Positions 39,759-48,900 of a stretch of 55,353 nucleotides of DNA are shown here, one piece after another (position 1 is the stretch's first letter; each line of letters opens with the position of its first letter). The stretch spans positions 1 to 55,353 of the forward strand of contig NZ_BOQP01000018.1 in the NCBI RefSeq assembly GCF_018332715.1, written 5' to 3'. The notes beneath the pieces were generated by a model that was given only the letters and a program-made list of their open reading frames with translations, searched no databases and was not told where the DNA came from. The translations under genes were made by a program, and so were the position numbers. The DNA comes from Winogradskya consettensis. GTDB taxonomy: Bacteria > Actinomycetota > Actinomycetes > Mycobacteriales > Micromonosporaceae.

Positions 39759-42700
39759 CGATCCTGCCCAGCCCCATCCCCAATCCGCTCGACTTCTGCC
39801 CGTTCGACGTCCCGGGCTGGGCCTACGAGGCGCTGGAATGGGTCGTCGGCTTCGACTGGCCGGCCGGCAACGAAAGCTCCACCTGGGACGTCGCCGACCA
39901 CTGGTACACCATCGCCGGCCAGATGCTGGTCCCCCGCGACGACGCCTCCGACGCGGCCGGCCGGGTCCTCAACGGATACGGCGGTGAAGGAGTCACCGCC
40001 GACGCCTTCGCCGACGCCTGGAAACAGGCCGACTCGCCCCTCGCCGCCCTCCTCGACATGGCCGACGAAATGGCAAAACTGGTCGAAGGCTGCGGCCGCG
40101 ACCTCGAAGGCGCCAAACTCGAGGCCTGGATCGAAATCGGCATGTTCCTGATCGAACTGATCGGCATGGCCGTCGCGGTCGCCATGACCCTCGGCGCCGC
40201 CTCACCCGCAGCGGGCGGCTTGATCGCCGCCACCAGGATCGCCATCGAGCAGATCTTCAAACGACTCGTCGAACAACTCGGCCGCAAAGCCATCAAGCAG
40301 ACCGTCAAGGAAGCGGGCACCCGAGCGGCCAAACAGCTCACCACCCGAGAAGGCCGCAAACACCTCGGCAAGGAAGCCCTCCACGAAGGCCTCGACGAAA
40401 CCCGCGAGGAACTAGCCACGAACGGCGCCGTCCAGGGCTACCAGAATTCCACCGGCCGAGCATCCGGAGTGAACCTCACCGACCTGGGAATGTCCGCCGC
40501 GGGCGGCTTCGGAGGCGGCTTCGCCGCAGCCGGCGCACACGCCGGAAAAGGCTCCCACGACGGCGGAGTACTCCGCGGAGCCGGCGCAGAGGTCCTCGGC
40601 GAATTCGGCGGCGCAGCCATAACCGGCAACCTCCCGAACCTGGAAGGACTAGCCAAATCAGCCACCTCCGGCGCCACCACTTCCTCCTTCCAATCCAGCA
40701 CCTCCACCGCCACAGACTCCCTCCTATCCAAAATGTCAGCCCTGTCCCCACCCCCCGACTCGAACACCCTCCCCCCTGGCCTCGAACCCACCCCGCCAAC
40801 ACCCAGCCCAGCCTCCCCACCCCCCATCGACCTCTCCAGCCTCGCCCCCTCAGACCTGAGCGCACCCCAACCCGGGGTCAGCACTGTCCCCACGGGACTG
40901 GATACCGCTCACTCAGATCTGGGCGGCGCCCGTCAGTACCTGGATTCCTCTCAACCAGATCCAGCCTCTGCTCGTCCTGACCTGGGACTGAACCCTGCTT
41001 CCGCTCCTTCAGGCTCGGATATCGCGCACACCAGCGCGCTGACGATCCCAACCAACCTGGACTCGACCGCCACCCCTCTAAGCGCCGAACCCTCCCCCCT
41101 ACCGACAGATCTCGGCTTGGCCAGCAGCTCCACCGACTTGACCAGCAGCCCAACCGGCATGGCTGGCAACTCCACAGACCTGGCCAGCAGCCCAACCGGC
41201 TTGGCCGGCGACTCCACAGACCTGAGCAGCAGCCCTACTGGCTTGGCCGGTGACTCCACCGAGTTGGCTGGCGTCCCAAGCGGCCTGGCCGGCGGCCCTA
41301 CGGGCTTCATCAGTGGCTCCACCGGCTTGGCGGCGGCTTCTCTTTCGGCGCCTTCGCTCTCGGCTGCCGGCTTCGACTCAGGAACCTTTGCCGGGCAGGC
41401 GAGCAACGCCTATGCGCCGCCGCCGCTCTCGGACCCTTTGTCGCCATCGCCCGCTCCGAGCCCCTACGGACAGGCGTCTACGCCTCTCGCTCCCGGGTTC
41501 GTCCCCCATTCGCCAGGTGCCGGGCGTCAACACGGCGGAAGCCCGTGGTCGGGTCCGTTGATGGGCGGGGATCGCGCTGCGGGCGTACCGTCGAGATCTG
41601 GGTCTGGGCCGGCGGCGGCACCTCCTGGAGCGACCTCCGAAGTGGACCGTTATTTCCGATTCGCACGGGAACAGCGGGCGGCCTACGGGCAAATGCGACG
41701 CCAGGACACCGCCGAACGGCTTGAGGAGAAGGCCAAGAATGCCCGCCGGCAGGCCCGGAACGCGCGCCGTTCCGCCCGGGTGGCGAGATTCCTGAAGTTC
41801 GATCCAGGCCTGGCCCAGTTCTTTGACACGAACGCCACCACCGCCCATTTTGCCGCCGACCGGGCCGAAACCGAGGCCCGAGTGGTACGCGACCCCGCAT
41901 TCGACATAGCCACCGGCGATCTGTCAACGGTGGGTCCGCAGGATTGGCACCGCACCAACCGCGACACCGGCAACCTCGCACCCGGCGCGGTCTCGCTCGG
42001 AAACCGCTCGATGTTGACCGGCGACGGCCACCCGCCCGCAATTGAAGGCTCCCGCAGATACGGCGAGTTCGGCGGTCTCCGAGTCCCGCTCGCCCAGCAC
42101 CAACTAGACGTCGAGAACGCCGTTCCCAGAGACTTCTACGGCAACCCGATGCGCCTGGTCGATCCGCGCTCGCCGTACTTCCAACTCATGAACGACGGCG
42201 GCCCCGCAGCCGACCCGACCCGCGGAATCAACTGCCAAGACTGCGTCCTCTCCTTCTTCGACACCTACATCCACGGCCGCCCCCGCGTCTCAGCCCCCCG
42301 CACATTCGACGCCTACCGCGACGGCGACCCCCAACGCCCCCTCTACGGCGAAACAACCGGCCCCGAACGCGTAGAACAAGCAACAGGCGGCCGCCTCCAA
42401 TCCCTGTGCAAACCGAACCCCGCAGACACCCCCACCCTCGCCCGCCAACGCGTAGCCCGAGCCCTCACCGACGTATCGTCCCAGCTCATCGCGGGCGGCC
42501 ACGGCTCCTTCGCCTTCCTCGTCAACGCCTGGGAAGGCGGCTCCGCCCACGCCTGGGCAGCCATCAACCACAACGGCGAAATCCTCTACGTCGACCCCCA
42601 ATCAGGCCGCATAGCCCCACCCGGAATGGCCCTCTACGGCCACCGCGGCGAACCCCACCCCGACAACCTCATCGCCCTCGACGCCCTCGTCGTCAACAGC

Positions 42701-43831
42701 CAAGGCACCCCCCTACCCTTCAAAAACCGGGAAGACGGCTGGTGGCACCCCCGAACCCGAACCCAAACCCACCCAGGCCCACCACCCCCGCCGCCCCCAG
42801 CACCACCACCGGCTTCGGCCTCGGCACCGCCGCCCGAACCGGGCTTACCTCAAAGCGATGATCAAAACCTGGATTCCTTGTCCGTTGCCGGCGTAACGGC
42901 GGCCGATTTTGATCCCGCTGAGGTCGAAGGGCAATACGTCGACGCGCTCGATGGGGAGGACAAGGTCGCCATAGTCGCTTCGGTAGATCTTTCTCAAGTG
43001 GTCGCCGCTCGGCTCGCCGGGGAGCTGCAGACAATTCTGGATTCCGTCAGCTCCGTGCGATCCGATGCCGGGCCGCTCGAACTTGTCGGGCTGGAGCACT
43101 CGGTTAAGACTGTGGAGTCGATCAGCCGAACGTTTGCCGAGCTCAAAGAGACCGAGGGCCTAGACGTTCACGGTTTTCTGGGAACGGTGAAGGACCGGGT
43201 TCGGTTTTCGGTGCAGACACCCGAAAATGGATACTCGAGATCGATTCTGTCCATCTTCGAGGCTCTTCGGCAGCGCGGGTTCCACGTCGGCAAGGTAGTG
43301 GGATTCTGGACCCCCGGCGGACGCCACAACGGGTTGAACGCCACAGTCACCGACCCGGGCGGGTTCCGGTTCGAGATGCAGTTCCCTACCGCGCTGTCAT
43401 GGCGTGCAGCGAAGCAGACCCATCGGCTGTACGAGATCCTCCGACTGCATCAGGCACCGTTCGCGGTGCGCGTCGATGCTTTCGTGCAGATGCTCGCGAT
43501 CAACAAGAGTCTCGCGCTTTCCCAGCATCAGCCGGCTGATCTGCACGATCTACCTGTTTCGAAGCAGGTCGACTCGACGTTCGCAACGTGGATCGCCGAG
43601 GAGGATGCGGCTTGGAACGAATACTTGCGCATGCTGTCGGTCAAGGGCGCTACCTTCCAGAACATCCTCGACAGGTACGGCCTGATTCCGGGGGAAGTCT
43701 TTGGCCCACACAGATCGGAACGCTCAGATGACCGAGCCGGCATTCAGCTACCGCACGATCCTGAAGTCGGACGACTCGGGTCTGATAACGAGCATCGTGG
43801 TCCACCGCATACAGGTGACCGGCCCACTTGA
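39755..43831 (+). CDS. polymorphic toxin: papain-like deamidase plus RelA/SpoT-like domain
   Basis: The 1358-aa protein has a WXG100-like helical N-terminus (1-215; STWDVADHWYTIAGQM) with a hydrophobic stretch at about 128-170. A Pro/Ser/Thr-rich linker (about 330-640) follows with repeats such as SSPTGLAGDSTDL, then a basic helical segment. A Tox-PL/glutamine-deamidase-like domain shows INCQDC (Cys827, Cys830), SAHAWAAIN (His932) and YVDPQSG (Asp947). After a Pro linker, residues about 1085-1290 have LVGLEHSVKTVESISRTF, VKDRVRFSVQTPENGYSRS, GLNATVTDPGG, FRFEMQF (Glu1207, Gln1209) and KQTHRLYE, the pattern of RelA/SpoT-like nucleotidyltransferase domains in toxins. It would be exported by a type VII system. 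Its 3' end overlaps the putative immunity gene by 104 nt. Confidence 0.85.
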   Translation: MTILPSPIPNPLDFCPFDVPGWAYEALEWVVGFDWPAGNESSTWDVADHWYTIAGQMLVPRDDASDAAGRVLNGYGGEGVTADAFADAWKQADSPLAALLDMADEMAKLVEGCGRDLEGAKLEAWIEIGMFLIELIGMAVAVAMTLGAASPAAGGLIAATRIAIEQIFKRLVEQLGRKAIKQTVKEAGTRAAKQLTTREGRKHLGKEALHEGLDETREELATNGAVQGYQNSTGRASGVNLTDLGMSAAGGFGGGFAAAGAHAGKGSHDGGVLRGAGAEVLGEFGGAAITGNLPNLEGLAKSATSGATTSSFQSSTSTATDSLLSKMSALSPPPDSNTLPPGLEPTPPTPSPASPPPIDLSSLAPSDLSAPQPGVSTVPTGLDTAHSDLGGARQYLDSSQPDPASARPDLGLNPASAPSGSDIAHTSALTIPTNLDSTATPLSAEPSPLPTDLGLASSSTDLTSSPTGMAGNSTDLASSPTGLAGDSTDLSSSPTGLAGDSTELAGVPSGLAGGPTGFISGSTGLAAASLSAPSLSAAGFDSGTFAGQASNAYAPPPLSDPLSPSPAPSPYGQASTPLAPGFVPHSPGAGRQHGGSPWSGPLMGGDRAAGVPSRSGSGPAAAPPGATSEVDRYFRFAREQRAAYGQMRRQDTAERLEEKAKNARRQARNARRSARVARFLKFDPGLAQFFDTNATTAHFAADRAETEARVVRDPAFDIATGDLSTVGPQDWHRTNRDTGNLAPGAVSLGNRSMLTGDGHPPAIEGSRRYGEFGGLRVPLAQHQLDVENAVPRDFYGNPMRLVDPRSPYFQLMNDGGPAADPTRGINCQDCVLSFFDTYIHGRPRVSAPRTFDAYRDGDPQRPLYGETTGPERVEQATGGRLQSLCKPNPADTPTLARQRVARALTDVSSQLIAGGHGSFAFLVNAWEGGSAHAWAAINHNGEILYVDPQSGRIAPPGMALYGHRGEPHPDNLIALDALVVNSQGTPLPFKNREDGWWHPRTRTQTHPGPPPPPPPAPPPASASAPPPEPGLPQSDDQNLDSLSVAGVTAADFDPAEVEGQYVDALDGEDKVAIVASVDLSQVVAARLAGELQTILDSVSSVRSDAGPLELVGLEHSVKTVESISRTFAELKETEGLDVHGFLGTVKDRVRFSVQTPENGYSRSILSIFEALRQRGFHVGKVVGFWTPGGRHNGLNATVTDPGGFRFEMQFPTALSWRAAKQTHRLYEILRLHQAPFAVRVDAFVQMLAINKSLALSQHQPADLHDLPVSKQVDSTFATWIAEEDAAWNEYLRMLSVKGATFQNILDRYGLIPGEVFGPHRSERSDDRAGIQLPHDPEVGRLGSDNEHRGPPHTGDRPT

Positions 43832-44072
43832 GGCGATCCTGTGGAGCGTCCCACGGAAGGCGTGGATCTACGCCCCGGCCCTGGCCGTCCGGTTCCTCTT
43901 CGACGACCAGTACCGGGAGAGAACGCAGTCGCTCGACCGCATAGCAGCCGAACGAATCGCCCACGACGTGTTGGCGACGGAGCTACCCAGCGAGGAGACC
44001 CTCCGAGCGATGTGCGAGGAAGGTAAACGGATGGGCTGGGACTATGGGCCGCCTCGTGGGGGAGGGGGTTAG
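43728..44072 (+). CDS. putative immunity protein for the adjacent toxin
   Basis: A 114-aa soluble protein (MTEPAFSYRTILKSDDSGLI, LEAILWSVPRKAWIYAPALA, VRFLFDDQYRERTQSLDRIA, ELPSEETLRAMCEEGKRMGW) of no family I can name. It starts inside the toxin gene, 104 nt before the toxin stop, in another frame. Position and size are what is expected of the cognate immunity protein in a polymorphic toxin locus; that is inference. A TTG at 43701 would add nine residues. Its stop overlaps the 3' end of convergent dnaB by 4 nt. Confidence 0.7.
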   Translation: MTEPAFSYRTILKSDDSGLITSIVVHRIQVTGPLEAILWSVPRKAWIYAPALAVRFLFDDQYRERTQSLDRIAAERIAHDVLATELPSEETLRAMCEEGKRMGWDYGPPRGGGG

Positions 44073-45484
44073 ACGATGGCCATGTCCACGAAGCGGGAGA
44101 GGTGGAGTTGGGCGGCCACGGTGACTGTGTCGGTGGGGCCGTTTCGGTGTTTGGCGACGATGAAGTCTGCTTCGCCGGCTCGAGGGGATTCTTTGTCGTA
44201 GTAGTCGTCTCGGTGGAGGAGGAGGACTACGTCGGCGTCCTGTTCGATGGAGCCGGATTCTCGCAGGTCGGAGAGTTGGGGGCGTTTGTCGGTTCGCTGT
44301 TCCGGGCCTCGGTTCAGCTGGCTGACGGCGATGACCGGGCATTCGATCTCTTTGGCGAGGAGCTTGAGGCCTCGGGAGAGTTCGGAGACTTCCTGCTGGC
44401 GGCTTTCCGTTTTCTTCGGGGAGCTCATCAGCTGGAGGTAGTCGATCACCAGGAGTTTGAGGTTGTGGCGCTGCTTGAGGCGGCGGGCCTTGGCTCGGAT
44501 CTCCATGAGGTTCATGTTCGGGGTGTCGTCGACGAAGATCGGGGCTTCGCTGATCTCGCCCATGCGGCGGGCGAGTTTGGTCCAGTCGTCGTCGGAGAGC
44601 TGGCCTGAGCGCAGGGAGTGCAGCGGGACGCGGGCCTCCGCGGAGAGGAGGCGCATCACCATCTCGATTTTGCTCATTTCGAGGGAGAAGATGGCGGCGG
44701 CGCAATTGCTGCGGATGGCGGCGTTGCGGGCGAAGTCCATGCTGACGGTTGACTTGCCGAGGCCGGGGCGGCCGGCGACGATGATCAGCTGGCCAGCGTG
44801 CAGGCCGTTGAGCAGGCGGTCAAGGTCGGCAAATCCGGTGGGTACGCCGGCCATGCCACCGCCCGCCGCACCGATCGCCTCGATCTCGTCGAGGGTGGGT
44901 TGCAGCATGTCGCCGAGGGCGGCGAAGTCCTCGTTGACGCGCTTCTCGGTCACGTCGTAGATGGCCTGCTGAGCCAGGTCGACGATGTCGTCGACGTCGC
45001 GGCCCTCGTGACCGCCGGAGCCGTAGCCCAGCTGCACGATCCTGGTGCCGGCCTCGACCACGCGGCGCAGGATCGCGCGGTCCGCGACGATGCGGGCGTA
45101 ATACGAGGCGTTGGCCGCTGTCGGGACGCTCTCCATCAGGGTGTGCAGGTACGGCACCCCGCCGATGCGCTGCAGGTCGCCGGAGTCGGCCAGCGCGGCC
45201 GCCACGGTGACGCCGTCGGCGGGTTCGCCGCGACCGTACAGTCCGAGAATGATGTCGAAGATCGTCGCGTGCACCGGCCGGTAGAAGTCCGCGACCTTGA
45301 GCATCTCGACGACGTCGGCGATGGCGTCCTTGGAGAGCAGCATGCCGCCCAGGACGCTCTGCTCGGCGGCGATGTCCTGTGGCGGGGTCTTGTCGAACGC
45401 GCCTTCGCTGGACGGCGGGGGGCCGGACGGGCGCCCCGAGGACTGCGGACGGGCCTCCGGTCGTGCGTCATCGGTGATGGACAC
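44069..45484 (-). CDS. dnaB: replicative DNA helicase DnaB
   Basis: Unwinds DNA at the fork as a hexamer. The 471-aa product has the N-terminal helical domain (PPQDIAAEQSVLGGMLLSKD to IVADRAILRRVVEAG), a linker helix and the RecA-like domain with Walker A IIVAGRPGLGKSTVSMDFAR, the FSLEMSK block, Walker B LLVIDYLQLM and the arginine-finger region HRNGPTDTVTV near the end. There is no intein or other insertion, a common event in dnaB. GTG 45484 follows GGGGAGGTCGGA, an ideal Shine-Dalgarno; the longer frame to 45982 is not needed. It lies about 5.3 kb from rplI, separated by the giant repeat-protein gene. Confidence 0.97.
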   Translation of the reverse strand: MSITDDARPEARPQSSGRPSGPPPSSEGAFDKTPPQDIAAEQSVLGGMLLSKDAIADVVEMLKVADFYRPVHATIFDIILGLYGRGEPADGVTVAAALADSGDLQRIGGVPYLHTLMESVPTAANASYYARIVADRAILRRVVEAGTRIVQLGYGSGGHEGRDVDDIVDLAQQAIYDVTEKRVNEDFAALGDMLQPTLDEIEAIGAAGGGMAGVPTGFADLDRLLNGLHAGQLIIVAGRPGLGKSTVSMDFARNAAIRSNCAAAIFSLEMSKIEMVMRLLSAEARVPLHSLRSGQLSDDDWTKLARRMGEISEAPIFVDDTPNMNLMEIRAKARRLKQRHNLKLLVIDYLQLMSSPKKTESRQQEVSELSRGLKLLAKEIECPVIAVSQLNRGPEQRTDKRPQLSDLRESGSIEQDADVVLLLHRDDYYDKESPRAGEADFIVAKHRNGPTDTVTVAAQLHLSRFVDMAIV

Positions 45485-45904
45485 TCCGACCTCCCCTTCC
45501 TGTGAACGCCGGGCCGGATGAACATCCCGTCCGGGTGGGACCTGGCGCGAACGCCAGTGACCCGAGTAGATCAAACACCTCTGGTACGACACTTTCGGGT
45601 GAGGGCGCGCCCGACCGAGTGATCCAGGACACGAATTGCCGCCTTCCCGGCGGATCAGGCACATGGGCCGGTTTGACCCGTGCGGACCGGCCGGTGGGCG
45701 CGATCCAGCGCCGGTAACCATACGAACCCGCACGTCATCGACCCAAACGCTGCGGTGGACGGCGCTCGGGACAACCTGTGGACAACGTCGCTGTGCCTGT
45801 GCGCGGCCCTGTGCACAGCCTGTGTAAAACTCCGTCGGCCGTGGTGGTCTGCACCGCCGTGAGCTGCATATTCGTCGTCCCCAGCATGTGGAGAAAACAA
45901 AAAG
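45485..45904. other. 420-bp intergenic region between dnaB and the repeat-protein gene
   Basis: It carries the dnaB 5' leader (Shine-Dalgarno at its left edge) and whatever promoters serve both divergent genes. A short hairpin GGCG-CGCC lies near 45548. The right half holds DnaA-box-like sequences. No convincing -35/-10 pair or small gene was identified. Confidence 0.5.
45777..45895. promoter_or_regulatory. DnaA-box-like cluster near dnaB
   Basis: TGTGGACAA at 45777-45785 is a perfect actinobacterial DnaA box (TTGTCCACA) on the minus strand. TGTGGAGAA at 45887-45895 has one mismatch; TGTGCACAG (45810-45818) and TGTGTAAAA (45821-45829) are weaker. All share one orientation. It is not a full origin: no dnaA or dnaN gene and too few strong boxes are present. 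Confidence 0.4.
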
Positions 45905-48900
45905 GTGCTGCCGGTAACGAAGCGATCGCGCCAGGGCGTTGCAGAACCGGGCAACGCACGTCACGCTTTTCAGGTGGACCAACGGGAGTGGGACTACGGC
46001 GCCCGCCTGCCGCGCGAGAGGAGCGCCGCTGACTCTTGGCCACCCTCGGACCGCCCGGAAAGTCCTGATTCGTCCAAGAATGTCGAGCCTGGGGCGCCGA
46101 TCTGGGGCAGCGGCTCGGTGACCGACACGGGCAGCATGCAGCCGATCCCCGAGGCGGTCGCCTGGTCGCTTCGCGCGGAGGCGTGGGCTCAGAACGAGGA
46201 CCAGGCCGTCGAGCGCTCCGGTTCCGGCACGGTCAGCCGCTGGTCGGACGTCGCGGCAACGGGCCGTCCACCGGTTCCGGCAGACGGCGTCGGCTGGCGG
46301 ACGTCCACCGCTGAGTGGCGCGCGACCACCGAGTCAGCCCGGTGGCGCCAGACGACCGAGTGGCGATCGTCCACCGGTTCGCACGGCTGGCGTACCACCA
46401 CTGAGGCCTGGCAGAGCGGCGCAGAGGACGAAGCGGTCCCGCCCCCGAGCGTGACCCCTGGCGAGCCGTCCACGCGCCTACCGGCCATCTCAGGCACCGC
46501 GTGGCCCACCCCTGACTCCGCGGCCGAGCAGAACATCCCGAGCTGGCAACAGGCCGCTGACACACCGAGCTGGCGACAGGCTGCCGCAGACAGCACACCC
46601 AGCTGGCAGCAGCGACCGGTCGACCCGACGCCCAGCTGGCAGTCACCGCCGAGCCCCACCTCGAGCTGGCCGCAGGCCGCCGAGCCGGCCCCGAGCTGGC
46701 AGCAGCCCAACGACCGTCTGCCGGGCCAGGTCGGGGACACCACGCCCAGCTGGCAGCAGCGGCCGGTCGACCCCACCCCCAGCTGGCAGTCACCTCCCAG
46801 CCCCACCTCGAGCTGGCCGCAGCCTGCCGCCGACCCGACCCCGAGCTGGCAACAGCAGCGACCCGCGGACGCTCCGCCGAGCTGGCAGCGACCCGCGGAC
46901 GCCGCACCCAGCTGGCAGCAGGGTGCCGCCGACAGCGTGCCCAGCTGGCAGCAGCGGCCCGTCGACCCGACGCCCAGCTGGCAGCAACCGCCGTCGGACC
47001 CCACACCGAGCTGGCAGCAGTCGGCCCCGCCGCGCCCCGCCGACGCCGCACCGAGCTGGCAGCGACCCGACGACCGGCCGTCGTGGCAGCAGTATTCGAC
47101 CCCGCCCGCGGCTCCGTCGTCCTCGATGCCGTCCATGCCTTCCTCGTCGATGCCGTCGGCCGCATCGCCGTCGTCGTCCATGCCGTCGTGGGAGACCCGC
47201 TCGGACCGGCCGTCGTGGGACACCCGCTCGAGCTGGCAGCCGACCTCCGAGCCGCCCCGGTCAAGCTGGTCCGAGGACGGCCGGCACCTCGTCCGGGAGG
47301 ACGACCGCGCTCAGTGGCGTCGCGAATCGGCCGCCGGGTCACCCCAGGTGGGTCGCCGCCGGGCCCCGGAACCCGGATCCCGGACAGGCGGGGGTACGGG
47401 CTGGACCACGCGCTCCGACGCCGACAACTGGGCCGGCCACACCGACACGGGCAGCATCCCCGCGTTCCAGGACCCGATGTCCGACACGGGCAGCTGGCGC
47501 CGCGACGCCACCCAGCCGCCCTCCCCCCTGCCGCCCTCCAGCGACAACTGGCGAACGAGTACGACCACCGACAGCTGGCGCAGCGGGGACGAATCCCGCG
47601 GCGCTCCCCGGCGTACTGACAACTGGCAGTCATCGGAACCGCCCAGCGGCAGCTGGCGCAGCGGCGACCAGGCACGCGGTCCCGAGCCACGCGACGGCTG
47701 GAACGACAGCGGCTCGTGGCGGCGCGACTCCGAACCCGCACCCGCAGTCGACCCCTGGGCACACAGCGCCACCGAGACCGGAATCATCCCGCTTCCGCAG
47801 GACGGCAGGCCCGGCAACTGGCAGAGCCGCACGGACACCGGCTCCTGGCAGCGCGAGACCGGCCCGGACAGCGGGCGGGGCGAGACCGGCCGGCGCAGCA
47901 GGTCCGACCGGCCGTACGAGATCGAATCGGGCTCGCCCTCGGGTTCGTGGCAGCGCCGCGAGATCGAATCCGCGTCTCCCTCCGCATCCGGCTCCTGGCA
48001 ACGCGACGAGCCACCCGCCCCCGGCGGCCCCCGGCCTCGCGACACCGGCTCATGGCAGCAGGACGAACGATCCAACACCGGCTCATGGCAGCGTGACGAG
48101 CGGCCTGAGCCCAGCTCCTGGCAACGCGACGAACGGTCCGACACCGGTTCATGGCAACGCGACGGACGACCCGAGCCCGGCGACACCGGCTCCTGGCAGC
48201 GTGAGGGCCGGCCTGCGCCCGGGGACACCGGATCGATACGGCGTGACGGGCGGCCCGCACCTGGGGACACCGGATCGTGGCAACGCGAAGGACGGCCTGC
48301 GCCCGGCGACACCGGATCGATACGGCGTGACGGGCGACCCGCGCCCGGGGACACCGGTTCCTGGCAGCGAGACGGACGGCCGCGACCGACGGACAGCGGA
48401 CGGCCTGATCAAGTACCGGCTCCCGGGGACACCGGATCGTTGCGGCGTGACGGGCGGCCAGCGCCCGGGGACACCGGCTCCTGGCAGCGAGACGGACGGC
48501 CCGACCAGGCGCCAGGTCCCGGGGACACCGGATCGTGGCAGCGCGACGGCGAGGGGCGGCAGGGGCGTACCCCCGATCGCCGACCCGCGCGCCCGCGTGG
48601 TCCGGAAAGCCAGCGCGAGCCCCGTCGTGGTCTGGACGCGCAGCGCGGCGTCGGGATGCCGGGCCGCAAGGACAGCCAGCGGGAGTACGCCCGCAGGCGC
48701 GAGCCGGACACCAGTTGGCAGCGGGAGCTCGAAACCGCGTCCTGGGATCGCGATCCCGAGACCGAGGTATGGCTCCGCGACAGCGACACCGGTCAGTGGC
48801 ACCGGGCCGACTCCGACGACGACGAGGACGACGAGGACGACCGAGGCGACGGACCCCGCCCACGGCGACGCCGCCGTGCCCCTGACAGCCCGCCCGGTGG

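Noticed and set aside
45485..45904. Chromosomal origin of replication
   Set aside because: Only one perfect DnaA box plus weak matches, no AT-rich unwinding element, and no dnaA or dnaN alongside.
46189..47762. Long minus-strand frames opposite the giant repeat gene
   Set aside because: They read the same DNA repeats in antisense, giving Cys/Leu/Gly repeats; the plus frame is longer, ends in credible membrane helices and stays open for 4.7 kb.
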